Under the pieces are notes generated by a model, which did not search any database, was not told where the DNA came from, and saw only the letters and a program-made list of their open reading frames with translations. 64,000 nucleotides of DNA, from positions 1 to 64,000 of the forward strand of contig NW_023503369.1 in NCBI RefSeq assembly GCF_014529535.1, read 5' to 3'. This document shows positions 1 to 10,659 of the stretch, one piece after another. The stretch is from Bradysia coprophila (Eukaryota > Arthropoda > Insecta > Diptera > Sciaridae). Positions within the stretch are counted from its first letter, which is position 1. Each line of letters opens with the position of its first letter. A program made the position numbers and the translations under genes.

Positions 1-120
1 TTTCAAATATCTCGCATTCACCAATTTATAATTTAAATGGTAATGCATTCCTCATGACTATGTAATTGACATAATTGACTACATAATGACAAAAATGAGA
101 AGGGTTTCCAGCATATACAA

Positions 121-194
121 ACCAAGTTGGTTAGTATCGGTAGAGCATAGGACTCATACCCAAGAGGTCCCGGGTTCGACTCCCGGTGCAAAAA
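121..194 (+). repeat. tRNA-like sequence, probably SINE head or tRNA pseudogene
   Basis: The stretch carries an exact pol III B box (GGTTCGACTCC, 173-183), a good T-arm (CCGGG/CCCGG) and an A-box-like segment starting with TGGTTAG near 128. A CAT triplet sits where the anticodon would be. The anticodon stem and the acceptor stem do not pair, so a working tRNA is unlikely. A tRNA-derived SINE head or a decayed tRNA fits better. I did not see a second copy in the window. Confidence 0.45.
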
Positions 195-786
195 TGCTTG
201 CCTGGTTTTATTCTAATCACTTGGTGATTAAGCACTCGCTATTAGTTATCTAATGGCTGTACGACCGTAACAAAGTCGCAAAGTTCAAAGAAATCCAATA
301 TTCGATTTCTTCGCAACAATCACGCCATATTGACATAATGCCAATGACACAATTCACAATATACAACAGACTGTAGGATAAGCGCCATCTATGATCGACT
401 AGTCGCTCATTGGGAAAATGCATGAGTCATTGGTGATGGTTGTGGTCTTCGCATACCACTCGTGGCTTAGAGAATTCACAACGTATGGGACGGTTACACG
501 GTCGATTTGTGAACTATCTGAGTCCGAAGAGATATGATGAAAAAATCACAATTCATATGATCAAGTGACTTGTGCAATAGCACAACAGGCCCACTAGAGG
601 CTCTAGTCAAAACCCTAAATAAGGGACATGTGACGCAAGTACCTGTGCTACCATCCTGTAAAACAGTATTTTATACAAATTGACAAATGTCATCCATAGA
701 GACGTAACCTCATCAATATTTATATGAAAACCGATATCTTTGAATCAAATCGTGTTCGTTCGGCCAGTGAAAATTCGTGTTTACAG
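195..786. other. No gene recognised
   Basis: AT-rich sequence with no convincing coding or repeat structure. Confidence 0.5.
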
Positions 787-886
787 TTACTTGGAACAAG
801 CCTATAAGTTAGATGATTCAGATGATTTAGCGCTTGAACGCGAGAAAAAAGAAATATTTCGTCACAAAGTGGAAGAGTGGAAGTGA
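787..886 (+). CDS. Possible terminal exon of an unidentified gene
   Basis: A splice-acceptor-like sequence (TGTTTACAG, ending at 786) precedes an open stretch reading YLEQAYKLDDSDDLALEREK and then a basic/acidic tail ending in VEEWK and a TGA at 884-886. The composition (charged, helix-prone, no low-complexity AT codons) is more gene-like than the surroundings. No upstream exon was found in the 780 bases before it, so this could be the last exon of a gene starting outside the window, a gene fragment, or chance. I do not recognise the family. Confidence 0.25.
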
Positions 887-971
887 ATAAATTTTTAGGG
901 TAGGGCCATTTGAAGAAAAATAGGAAAAATTTCCGTTGAACCAGCTGAACCTTTTGTTGACAATAGTTATT

Positions 972-1084
972 TTCCTAACAAGGTAGATATGAAGGTATTT
1001 TCTCGCACTAGATGTCGATTCTCGACCCGAGGCGAAGCCGACATCGTGTGCGAGAAAATACCGGCATATCTACCGTGTTAGGAA
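972..1084. repeat. Long imperfect hairpin beside the recombinase element
   Basis: Arms of 46 nt (972-1017 and 1039-1084) are inverted repeats with about five mismatches. The loop contains GGCGAAGCC, itself a mini-hairpin. Each arm carries a TTTTCTCGCAC...TGTCG motif that recurs near the right end of the adjacent recombinase element (3031-3048 and 3061-3079), linking the hairpin to that element. The right arm ends inside the left terminal inverted repeat. Confidence 0.75.
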
Positions 1085-1129
1085 CAACGTTTTTTGCAAC
1101 AGATGACGGAAATCAACTCTTTCTAAGCG
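1081..1129. repeat. Left TIR of Crypton-like element
   Basis: Matches the reverse complement of 3120-3167 almost perfectly over its inner 35 bases; the outer part (GGAACAACGTTTTTTGC) diverges slightly. Confidence 0.75.
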
Positions 1130-1321
1130 AAATGATTAATTTATTTGGAACATTTTGTCGTTTTATAATAATTTTCACTTGAACCACAACTCGACCATAA
1201 TGTGATATAATCATTTTACACTATTCCGATCGCAGCAATCCTTTATTTTATGCTGACGGCGTTGTAGCTGCGACAACGTCGTTTTATTTCAGTGTAAATC
1301 AAACGACGCGAGGTGTGAGTC

Positions 1322-2866
1322 ATGGCGGACAGCAACAGCGAAAATAATCAAATAATAATTGATGCAGATATTGCATTCAGCGATGAATCGGAATGCTCAG
1401 ATATTGAGCGGTCGGCCGCAGAGGCTATTGAAAAAACTTTGCCGAAAAAATCCAAATTGAATTATGAAAAGGTGTACAAAAAGTTTTGTGGTTGGTGTGA
1501 AGAAAAAAGAGTGAAAGTCATTTCAGAAAACGTGATGTTGTGTTATTTCAACGAAAAATCGAAGATTATGAAGTCTTCAACTGTTTGGAGCGAGTATTCG
1601 AAGCTGAAATGCATGATATACAAGGAACGACGCGTCGATATCAGCAAATTTCATGGACTCATTGCATTTCTGAAACGAAACGGTGTCGGCCATGTTGCGA
1701 AAAAATCGAGCATTTTGACGGGCGACGATTTCAACAAGTTCATCATGGAGGCAGATGACGATAAATTTTTAATGATGAAGGTAAAATTTTAATGTTTTTC
1801 GATTAATGAACGACAGCTTATTGGTGTTTATATCACAGGCGGCATTAATTATCGGTATCGGTGGAGGATGTCGTCGGGCTGAATTGGCAAAAATGTCGGT
1901 GAAAGATGTTGTTGATCGCGGTGACTACTTGCATGTTTACATCGGGGACACAAAAAACTACGATCCAAGAGATTTCGCTATCACAGAAGGCGGTTTGAGA
2001 TACAATTTATTGGGCATCGTGCGAAAATACATGTTGTTACGAAAGTCACATACGCCTCATGATCGATTCTTTGTGTGTTACCGGAATGGGCAGTGTACAA
2101 CTCAGGCAGTTGGCATCAATACCGTTGGGGCGATTGTTTTCATTGTTTTCGACGGAGTTCAGCTACATTGTTGGCTGATGCTGGTGCGGATCTTTATGTC
2201 ATTAAACGACAGTTTGGTTGGCGATCGGACAAAGTTGCAGCCGGATATGTGCAGTCATCTGCAACAAGCAAACGCAAAATTTCTGCACAAATTTTCGGAG
2301 GTGTACCTTTTCAACGTTCTTCGTCGAGCAATGCGATGAGTGCTATTCCATCTACAAGCAACACCGCTATTCCATCTACAAGCAACACCGCTATTCCATC
2401 TACAAGCACCACCGCTATTCCATCTGCAAGCAACACCGTTTTTCCATCTACAAGCACCACCGCTATTCCATCTGCAAGCAACACCGTTTTTCCATCTACA
2501 AGTACCACTTCTCATGACGTTGTCGCTAATTTGGGTGATTCAGCTCCCAAAGAAATTAATCTCAACATCACCGGTTTAAGTGACGGTATTTCTGCTGCGC
2601 TCATCGAAAATATTGATCGAGAGGATGCACATGGTGCTAGTTTCGCTTCAAAACAAATTCGGATGATCGGAACTGCATCCGATTCCGATACGACCGGCAA
2701 TACCAGCCGTACAATGTCACAATCAATTACAATAATTGAGGGCGCATCTGCTGGTGCAGATTCTTCGGATGCTCCTGAAACGCCTGTCCTTCCAAATTTT
2801 ACAAAATCTGAATTCAACAATTGTACATTCAATTTTTATCGTACGTTTCACGGCAAGCCTTTTTAA
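1322..2866 (+). pseudogene. Crypton-type tyrosine recombinase, frame broken
   Basis: The product would cut and join DNA through a tyrosine intermediate. The N-terminal part (1322-1780) resembles the core-binding domain (LNYEKVYKKFCGWCEEK). A 58-nt intron (1781-1838, AAG/GTAAAA ... ATCACAG) then joins in phase 0 to the catalytic domain. The first catalytic arginine is in GGGCRRAELAKM; further on come HCFRRSSATLLADAG (HxxR box), FGWRSD and the AAGYVQ tyrosine. Between GINTVG (near 2130) and HCFRR (near 2148) the frame changes, and the spacing is shorter than in related recombinases, suggesting loss of a short segment. The tail carries a Ser/Thr-rich tandem repeat (2341-2508) and ends in FNNCTFNFY-type sequence at 2866. 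The family call is firm for tyrosine recombinase and less firm for Crypton. Confidence 0.7.
2341..2508. repeat. 30-bp coding minisatellite in recombinase tail
   Basis: A GCTATTCCATCTACAAGC-type unit repeats with two alternating variants. It is translated in the recombinase frame as AIPSTSNT / VFPSTSTT. It probably forms an unstructured linker. Confidence 0.8.
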
Positions 2867-3119
2867 GGATCATTTACTTAACTTTCGCCTGTTAATTTTG
2901 TAATATTCGAGATATTATAATGCAATACTGGAATTTCATTAAATGAATGAATATTGAAACTGACTTGTCGACTACTCTTATTGCCTTGTTCCATTGATCA
3001 ATGTTCACAAAAACAGTGCGAGAAAAAAAAATTCTCGCACACCTGTCGGACGACAAACTCTTTTCTCGCACATCTGTCGCATCGTTAAAAAAAGTGGACT
3101 CTTATGCTATCGACTACTA

Positions 3120-3167
3120 CGCTAGAAAGAGTTGATTTCCGTCATTTAGTTGCAAAAAGTATTTTCC
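3120..3167. repeat. Right TIR of Crypton-like element
   Basis: Inverted copy of 1081-1129, starting CGCTAGAAAGAGTTGATTTC. Confidence 0.75.
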
Positions 3168-3542
3168 ACTGGGCTCACAACTTTTGAGATAAAAAATTCA
3201 AATTTTAGAGATAGAAAAATGCATTTCTGGGTTTTTAGGTTTGTTTTTAATCAAACTTCAGTTAGGCTCGGTTCAAACGATAAGAGGCTTAGACTTAGAG
3301 GCTTAGCAATTGCATATACCCACCAAGAAAATAGAAAATACGTCTGAATACATTTATAAATGAAAAGCAAACAGAAACAACTTGAATAAAACAAAAATCT
3401 TTTCTTTAAGTTCCTAGCATGAAGTAAAGTTACGTTTTGTGTATCGAATTAACTTTGTATTTCTCAGTGAATTTATTTCGATGGTTTCACAACTATTTGT
3501 TCAGTTTTCTTAGTAAATAATTTTCATTTTTCATCTGCCCTG
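3168..3542. other. Intergenic, no feature seen
   Basis: AT-rich spacer between the recombinase element and the 3' end of the mucin-like gene. Confidence 0.5.
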
Positions 3543-4580
3543 TTAAAAAACTACCTTGGGTATAGGCACTGTCTCAGTTGGTTGATAGCAATTACAATAC
3601 ACTCCGGTAATGTCCAAATAACAGTTGTCGGGACAAACGGCTGACATCTTCGTTGAAGTATCAGCAGCTACTTTTGTAAAGGGACTTGCTGTTGTTGACG
3701 GATTCGATGAATCACTTACTGATTCTGCTTTTGTCGAGGATTCTGTGACCGGCAAAGGCTCGACTATAATTGAGATTACTGTTGGTGGCGAGACTGCATT
3801 TAAGGCAGTTGCAGCAAGCGATTCTGGTTTCAGTGTAGATTCCGGTAAGGAATCCACTATGATTGAAATTACAGCTGGTTGTGGTGGAGAATCTCTCACT
3901 TCGGAAGAATAACTTATGATCGAAATACTCGGGGCTGCATTCGGTGTTGTCAAATCGCCTGATGTTGTCGACGTACTTAGAGTTGTTGAAAGAGTTTCTG
4001 TTGATGATCCTTTTTCAGTCGTCGATGGATGTTCTGTGTGTTCTACTTTTGATTGATGTTCTGTTGTTGATGATCCTGCTTCAGTCGTGGATGAATGTTC
4101 TATTGTTAATGAATGTTCAGTTTTCGGTGGATTTTCTGTTGATGACCCTTTTTCAGTGGTGGATGGATGTTCTGTTGATGATCCCTTTGCAGTGGTGGAC
4201 GAATGTTCTGTTACTGATTGGTGATCATCCGTTGTCGAAGGAAGTTCTGCGATTGGAAGACTGCTTGTTGTAGTTCCGACCGTCGTCGTTACACCATCAG
4301 TAGTGGTCCTTGTTGTGGTGGAAGTTGTAGTGGCTGGACCATCATCTGCAAGTAAATTAGAAATATCCAAAAGAAGTTTGGAAACTAAGGCACTTTGATC
4401 ACATTGGTCACAACACTTACACTGGGCATCGCTGGAACCAACGGATTGTTGATCGATACCCTGTATTTAAATGCGTAAGCATCAGTTACACGTCATGAAT
4501 TTTCGATGAATAAACTATCTCACCTGAATTAGGCAGTGTGTTGATACGAACACAACTAGGAATACGAACGATTTCACCAT
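3543..4580 (-). CDS. Secreted Ser/Thr-rich mucin-like protein
   Basis: Two exons: 4580..4524 (19 codons, phase 0) and 4460..3543, joined by a 63-nt intron, giving about 324 aa. Exon 1 is almost entirely a signal peptide (MVKSFVFLVVFVSTHCLIQ). The mature N terminus has a small Cys cluster (CKCCDQCDQ) followed by a helix-like stretch (SALVSKLLLDISNLLADD). Then come about 170 residues of Thr/Ser/Pro/Glu repeats such as EHPSTTEKGSSTE, a likely O-glycosylated mucin region, and two ISIIV-containing repeats. The C terminus holds a conserved-looking Cys module (CPDNCYLDITGVYCNCYQP). The function is unknown; a secreted coat, silk, salivary or gut mucin is the plausible class. A TATA-like box lies about 50 bp upstream of the start. 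Confidence 0.75.
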
Positions 4581-4630
4581 TTTAGTGAAGCTGAAACTCT
4601 AGAGTGCTGCCATTACCGTAGAACAATTTT

Positions 4631-4638
4631 CTTTTATA
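4631..4638 (-). promoter_or_regulatory. TATA box of the mucin-like gene
   Basis: On the minus strand the sequence reads TATAAAAG, about 50 nt upstream of the ATG at 4580. This implies a start site near 4605 and a short leader. A strong TATA box suits a tissue-specific secreted-protein gene; that reading is inference. Confidence 0.5.
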
Positions 4639-4639
4639 T

Positions 4640-5123
4640 CTTATACGATCTTATTTACCTATAGCGTATCGTTTAATAAATGAACGCTTGTTGTTCGCAT
4701 CATCACGCATTATGATAAATTACTATCACTTGATAATTGAATGATGCTGAATCGGCAGCATTGTAATAATGGCGTCTGTTCAATTATATAATTAGCAAAG
4801 TGTGTCGTTACAATTTTTATAAAATTACTATACTCATTGTCCCACCATTTAACACTATTGCCAGACGACGCGACGATCACATTATTGAAACAAACAAAAT
4901 TAAAATTTCTTTTAATTTTACGAGTCATATCGAATAGGGCAGAACAAGCATGGCTATCAATAGGGCGACGAAAATATCCTTGATGTTAAGAGGGTAAATC
5001 GGCAACATTGCTACGCGAAAGAGATTATCAATTCAAATTTGTTTGATTGTCGTTTGCTTTACGTTCTCCTATTTTACATTCCCTTTGATTCAAATTTTGA
5101 TTTCTGTTTTGTTGCTTTTCCAG
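4640..5123. other. Intergenic or 5' intron sequence upstream of NDOR1 exons
   Basis: No flavodoxin-domain exon of NDOR1 could be found here on the plus strand, although one would be expected. The end carries a good polypyrimidine tract and acceptor (GCTTTTCCAG, ending 5123). Confidence 0.5.
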
Positions 5124-6165
5124 AAATGGCTATACCTGCACATTTGAGACGCCCCCTATCGCTTAAGACCATTGCTACGCAACTATGGGACTTGAATGCT
5201 GTTCCTCGACCACGCACTTTTGAATTGCTGGCAATAAACTGCAACAATGAATTGGAACGAGAAAAGCTGCTAGAATTTACAACTGCCGAAGGACAACAAG
5301 ATCTTTTCTCGTATGCAAATCGGCCACGTCGCACCATTGTCGAAACGCTGAGAGATTTCCCACATTCGACGTCCCAGCTGACATTGCAGACCATATTTGA
5401 GCTGTTCCAGCCAATGAAAAGTCGATCGTTTTCCATTGCTTCCAGCACAGTCAGTGAACAACTAGACATACTCGTGGCTATTGTTGAGTATAAAACAATG
5501 TTACAAACGCCACGATTAGGATTGTGTTCCAACTGGCTGAAGAGGTTGAAACTTGGTGATGAGATCCGTGGGGTTATCAAAAAAGGAACATTTAAAATGC
5601 CCACAAACGATGTTCCTGTAGTTATGGTCGGCCCGGGTACTGGTCTGGCACCGTTTCGTAGCATTTTGCAGGAGCAACAGAAAACTTGGAATGGACGACA
5701 GGAGTTTGTTCTATTCTTCGGATGTAGAGGGGAATTGAAGGATTTCCACTGTGGGTAAGAATTCACAATGAACTGACGATCGATCGCATATTTTAACAAA
5801 GCTAAATTGATTTTGACTTTCAGAGATGAGCTTAAAGCTATGGCAGCGACTGGGTTTCTGAAGCTCATTACAGCCTTTTCAAGAGATCAGCAGGAAAAGA
5901 TGTTAGTATTGCAAAGTTGTGATCAGATTGACATTCATGCGTTTCAATTTTCTCTTACAGATATGTTCAGCACAAAATTCGCGAACAAAGCTCGCTTCTT
6001 AACGACCTAATCAAAACAAAATGTGGAACATTTATGGTAGCAGGCAGTTCGAAAAATATGCCGAGTGCGGTAAAAGAAGCCTTACAGATTGCTTTGGGTG
6101 TTGACGAGGCTTATATTGAGGAATTGGTAAAAACTGGTAGATATCAAGAAGAAACCTGGAGCTAG
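5124..6165 (+). CDS. NDOR1: NADPH-dependent diflavin oxidoreductase 1, C-terminal part
   Basis: NDOR1 (yeast Tah18) passes electrons from NADPH through FAD and FMN to the Fe-S protein CIAPIN1 in cytosolic iron-sulphur cluster assembly. Exons 5124..5754, 5824..5901 and 5961..6165 join through introns of 69 and 59 nt, and the frame stays open. Visible landmarks in order are RPRRTIVETLRDFPH, the FAD-binding RSFSIASS, GLCSNWL, the NADPH-site GPGTGLAPFRS, FFGCRGELKDFHCGDE, YVQHKIREQ, FMVAGSSKNMP and a terminal EETWS. The N-terminal flavodoxin domain and the start of the FAD domain (about 300 residues) are missing. The first in-frame ATG is at 5126, just after the splice acceptor. Either upstream exons lie beyond a distant break or this is a truncated copy. 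A poly(A) signal AATAAA follows near 6175. Confidence 0.85.
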
Positions 6166-6189
6166 AATAGTTTAAATAAACAGGAAATT

Positions 6190-6580
6190 TCCCAAAAAAA
6201 AATCAAAGATTCTTTACTGAGTGTTCGCATGAAGGACGTTCATGAATCTCATCTGTGTAAGAATCATTACTTTTCAAATGTCCCTTCCTACCGTTGGGTG
6301 AAATATCAAGAGCCTGTTTAATGGATATAGGAAAAAAATCTGTGACACTAGCCATTCAAACCATCGTTATGCGTTATGAAATTAATGAACGGTCTCTTGT
6401 TTCACTCTCTCGATTTACTTAAGAAACAGGCAAAAATATCTTTCAAATTCAATTGACCGACCAATATTCACAAATTCATTGTTACTGTTCAACAAAATAT
6501 CGATGGTTGCTATAATCGAAATTCTACAATTCAAAGCGAACGTACAATCGACATCAGTTGTACAGCAACAAGGTAAAAAC
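6190..6580. other. Intergenic, no feature seen
   Basis: AT-rich spacer after the NDOR1 poly(A) signal. Confidence 0.4.
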
Positions 6581-6588
6581 TTGTAGAG

Positions 6589-7167
6589 TAGGGCGTATCG
6601 AGAAGAGTTCAGCTACTGTTATAGAGTATTATGTGCACTTACTGGCCAAGGTTACCTCGACTCAGCAACACCGGTTTCAGTGTCTGCACTGGCTTCGTGG
6701 GCGACGTGGGTACACTTAAAAAGTTCATTCATTAATGTTGAAAAAGTGGTTTCGGATGGATCGCCGACCGGGACAATGCCTAGTGTACTGGTAGTACTCG
6801 ACCTCCTCTACAACCTCATGCCAAAAGCTAAACTAAATAATTTGTCTCTCAGGAAATAAAAGTCAAAAACCAAAATGTCGAACTTTCGATGTTAGAAAAC
6901 CTCGACAGACACACCTTTTGGACCATCGGTTTCTTTAGCAGTTTTGTAGAGTTTTTAACGCTCTACCTCCTGCTAGAACATTGTTTTCAGAAATACTCTC
7001 AACGTTCCGAGTTATGACCATTTGAAAGTTAAAGTCGTCCGGGGGGACTTCTTCCCGGGCACCTTCGGATCCATCAACCATATGCCTGTAATTAGTTTTC
7101 AATGATCTACGTTTTCCGCACACAGGCTATCGCGGCCCTTAAAATTCTAAAAATTCGATACGCCCTA
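6589..7167. mobile_element. hAT-like fold-back MITE, copy 1 (left arm deleted)
   Basis: Ends are TAGGGCGTATCG and its inverse, flanked by an exact 8-bp duplication TTGTAGAG (6581-6588, 7168-7175). The 8-bp duplication and the TAGGG start fit the hAT superfamily. Most of the left inverted-repeat arm is missing compared with the copies at 37608 and 41701. No transposase is encoded. Confidence 0.85.
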
Positions 7168-7282
7168 TTGTAGAGTTATGTGGGCAATATCCACCAAACC
7201 TTAGGCGGGCGCGCTATTTTATCAAAACAAATTATTTCACAAATTAAAAAGAAAATGATTTTTGGAAATTTATTAATTTCAT

Positions 7283-8461
7283 TCAGTGCACACCTTGGTC
7301 GCTGAAACCCCATACTTTCAAACTACCTGCATCACGTCGTCGGTCACACGCCTCCTTATCGTCGCAAGCAAACGCTAACAGATACTGTTTCGGATTCCAG
7401 GCCACGGTGAACGTTGCTGCCTCAACGGCAATGTCAGCTACCTTTTCGCCCGTTTCCGTGTCGCCAATGTCTATGCAAAGGTCTTCACTTGCCGATGCCA
7501 GCAGTCTACCGTCATGACTGAACGATATCGTTCGCACGGGCCAGTCAAGTCGAGAGAAAACTCGAACACACGCCAATTCATTGGCATCCCACAAGGAGAC
7601 GAGTGCGTCGGCTGATCCGGTTGCAAAGTACTTTCCGGTGGGATCGAATTCAATGCAAATGCACGTTCCCGGATGCGCTTTCAGTACATGTTGCAGTTCC
7701 AAGTCCGGATAGCTCAATATGTGCACACATCCTTGACCATTTGTTAGGAAGAACAAATCGCTGGTATTATTCCATGCAATTTCATTGACCTGTGGAATTT
7801 GTGCTGCATTTAGCGACCGGCGATACATTCCAATTGCATTTCTTGAAAGTGACGCTTACCTCAAAATTAAAGGGCTGCTCTCCGCAAATCTTCAGAGTTC
7901 TTGTGTCAATAAATGTCACGAGATCTTCTTTATTACCAACCGCTATGGTATTTCCATCCGGTGACCACGTTATGTTAATGTTTTCTCCCTTCGTATTGAT
8001 AATTGTAGGCAGTTTTCCAGCTCGAACATCCCAAATTCGAACGGTTTTGTCACCGCTAGCTGTACTGAGCAAATCCGGCAACGTCGCATGCCAACATAAC
8101 TGATCTACGGAACCGGTGTGTCCACGAAGTGTTGTATCTTTGGCCTGATCAAGAACATTACTTTATTGAGAAACGCGCATTGACCGACAAAATTGTGTGT
8201 AAAAACCTACGAAGCGATCTCGATCCAATGAAAATATGGCCACTGATTTGTCAAACGATCCGGATGCGAGTCTGGTTCCAAGGCAATTCCATCCTACAGA
8301 ATGAACCTGAATATAAAATTGACCGTTAGTCCGTGGCACTCTAACCCAATTGACGTTTTCTACGAAACAACACTAACCTTCGATGTGTGAGCTTTTTGTT
8401 CTTTGCTCTTGTTGTGTGTTTTAAAATATTCCTGCAATTCTTCCACATGATTTTTGATCAT
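7283..8461 (-). CDS. THOC3: THO complex subunit 3 (WD40 protein)
   Basis: THOC3/Tex1 is a seven-bladed WD40 subunit of the nuclear THO/TREX complex, which couples transcription with mRNP packaging and export. Exons on the minus strand are 8461..8378, 8306..8211, 8144..7860 and 7789..7283, with three introns of about 66-71 nt in phase 0, giving 323 aa. Diagnostic stretches are KSKEQKAHTSK, LASGSFDKSVAIFSLDRDRF, LRGHTGSVDQLCWH, TASGDKTVRIWDVR, NTKGENINITWSPDG, IAVGNKEDLVTFIDTRT, FFLTNGQGCVHILSYPDL, FDPTGKYFATGSADALVSLW, VFSRLDWPVRTISFSHDG and LLAFACDDKE. The length is near the family norm. The start is the ATG at 8461; no earlier in-frame start is needed. Confidence 0.95.
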
Positions 8462-9463
8462 CTTCAAGTACTATTCCGAATCAATCGCCCTTCAGTCAAA
8501 AAATGCGTGGAATTATGAGTTTGATGACAAAATGTGTGTTTTTGTGTGTTGTTTATATTTTGGCCGGCATAAAATCTGTCAATATTGTAATACCGAATTC
8601 ATAGTGCAGACTGCGCGGACATCGCGCACATCGCGCACATCCTTCTTTTTTAATGGTGTCTTCAGATGGATTTTTATCAGCTGGGTTTGTTCGAATGAAG
8701 CGGGATTTTTCAAATTCAATATGCCAGAATGAGCAGTCATCTAAAATTACAGAATGATCAATAGTATGTTACGTACGAGTTTTTCTCCGATATCAATAAT
8801 CAATGTGTACATATGCGAGTTAGGGGCATCGATATAATATAGGGTAGATAAGTAATGTAATGTCAAAGCAACTTTATGCGGAAAGATCACATGGATGTAT
8901 GTGTAACGTAATTTACGTTTTGAGAAAGCGCGCGAAATAATGTCAAACAAATATTTGAAAATAATTGAAACTCTGCATTTCTCAATTTCCTTTTTCTCTT
9001 CGTTTCGTGTTGTGATTCGTACTTTTTGCACTTGTATGTGTGCTATATTTCCAAAATTTCGTTCTTCGTGTCTCATTATCTACAGTATATTATATCGATG
9101 GTTAGGGGTAGCTATTACATCAACCTTGTAACAGGCAATCATGCCCGCACGTTAGTAAGCGGGCGTGACGCAAGTCCGTTAGTTAGTTCCTATGGAAAAG
9201 TGGATCCAGCAACTCCTAAACGTTTCTATAGATTTTCCTGAAATTTTGGTTATAGGCTAATAATGGCCCAAAAATAAGAATGGAATTTTCAAAAGTTGTA
9301 AATAACCCATATCTTGGTAGCTGGAGCCCCTCAAAGTCTCCATACAAACGTCATATGAAAGCCAATTTGGTTCCTAAATTTTGGGATTCACACTGATTTC
9401 TCTAGAATTTTTTAATTTCCATAAGGTTTTTTGATGTTGTCGAAATGGCATACTTACAAAAGT
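8462..9463. other. Intergenic, no gene recognised
   Basis: Contains the short triplicate CGCGCACAT near 8615-8640 and a small hairpin GCCCGC...GCGGGC near 9143-9165. Otherwise AT-rich. Confidence 0.4.
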
Positions 9464-9473
9464 GGCGATATCA

Positions 9474-9779
9474 CTGATTGTGACGCTTTCTGCGTCTGTA
9501 CGCAAAAGTTTTATCAACAAAAATTTGACCCAAAAAATTTTAGAAAGAAAATAAAAAAAAATGCGTCACTAAGTGGCAGATGATTCGGCTTTCTACCGTT
9601 TTACTTCCATTCTTTCATGACGTATTTTTCCCTATTTTAATCATTTTCCTTATGTTGGTTTCCTCAACATCTGCCACTTAGTGACGGAATTTTTTTTTGT
9701 AAAATTTTCTTTCTAAAATTTTTTGGGTCAACTTTTGTTGATAAAACTTTTGCGTACAGACGCAGAAAGCGTCACCCTC
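9474..9779. mobile_element. Fold-back MITE with 10-bp direct flanks
   Basis: Arms of about 115 nt are inverted repeats (GTGACGCTTTCTGCGTCTGT on the left, its inverse near 9751-9774). They are separated by a 60-70 nt T-rich centre, and the inner arm edges read CACTAAGTGGCAGATG. The direct repeat GGCGATATCA flanks both ends (9464-9473, 9780-9789). A 9-10 bp duplication with long terminal inverted repeats suggests a Mutator-like MITE. Confidence 0.7.
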
Positions 9780-9789
9780 GGCGATATCA

Positions 9790-10659
9790 GGTATTTTGTT
9801 AGTAGACACAAGAACTTGCGTCACATTTACCCTTTCAGGTTTTTTTTTTTGACTAATGTGGGCTACATCAGCAAATGTTTAATTGTCTCGTTCATTTCTA
9901 GGTTCAATTAGACTGTGAAATAGTTTTTCAATCAAGTGCCATGGTCAGAACTAACAATGATTATGTTTGTTGAGACGATAATCAGATAATCAGCCTATGA
10001 GCTATCCACTAGATCCAATAAGAACAGATTTTTTTAACGGTCGCGTCGTTTGGCCTCTCATTTTGTGTGGAACGTCTGTAATGCAGTGGTATATACCAAC
10101 ATAACAAACTGAATTTATATGATAATTTTGGACCAATTTAATCTTTTGAATTTCAGCACACACCAACAATTTTCAGCTTTTCCAGAGTAGACTTGTCCCT
10201 TCCCTGCTGACCCGGTAAAAATTGGAATGAACCCACATTTTCGACTTTCGAAGGCACGTAACGGGCGAGCAATCTTAGATCATACTTTTCCCAGGCCTAT
10301 CTTAGTATGTAAATCAGTCGTGTGGTAAATCGCCGAGTACATTTCAAAAAGAATCTCAATTTGATTCTTTCACAAAGCAGAATTTTGCTTCAGTTTATTT
10401 AAAACAATTTAAATTTTCAACAGAACATGAACATGCAAACGAACAGAAAAATAAATATTTGCACACCCGAATTACATACCGACGTAGAATATATTCAAAT
10501 GGGTAATCAGCTGGTACTAGTTTCTGCTTTTCAATGCTGTTTCTAGCTAACACAGGTAAGAGATAATTCTCTCGTTTTGATTTGTAACTCGATAGCTATT
10601 TTATTCATCGTGTGTTTGATGTCGTCTCATCGACTTTTTAATTTTTAATTACCACGATA
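9790..10659. other. Intergenic, no feature seen
   Basis: AT-rich with no supported gene. Confidence 0.4.

Larger units (their letters stand above)
1081..3167 (+). mobile_element. Crypton-like tyrosine-recombinase DNA transposon with TIRs
   Basis: Terminal inverted repeats of about 48 bp (1081-1129 and 3120-3167; shared core GACGGAAATCAACTCTTTCT) bracket a gene for a tyrosine recombinase. The enzyme type matches Cryptons, which normally lack terminal inverted repeats, so this arrangement is unusual for the class. No clear target-site duplication is visible. The region just inside the right repeat (3016-3084) holds three TTCTCGCAC motifs, one of them inverted, also found in the hairpin on the left. 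The gene inside has a frame change, so this copy is probably inactive. Confidence 0.65.

Noticed and set aside
121-194. Functional tRNA-Met
   Set aside because: Neither the anticodon nor the acceptor stem pairs.
5074-5868. 264-codon minus-strand frame
   Set aside because: Antisense shadow of the NDOR1 exon, which has clear homology and introns.
8454-8732. 92-codon plus-strand frame upstream of THOC3
   Set aside because: Overlaps the THOC3 start antisense, with no splice or homology signal.
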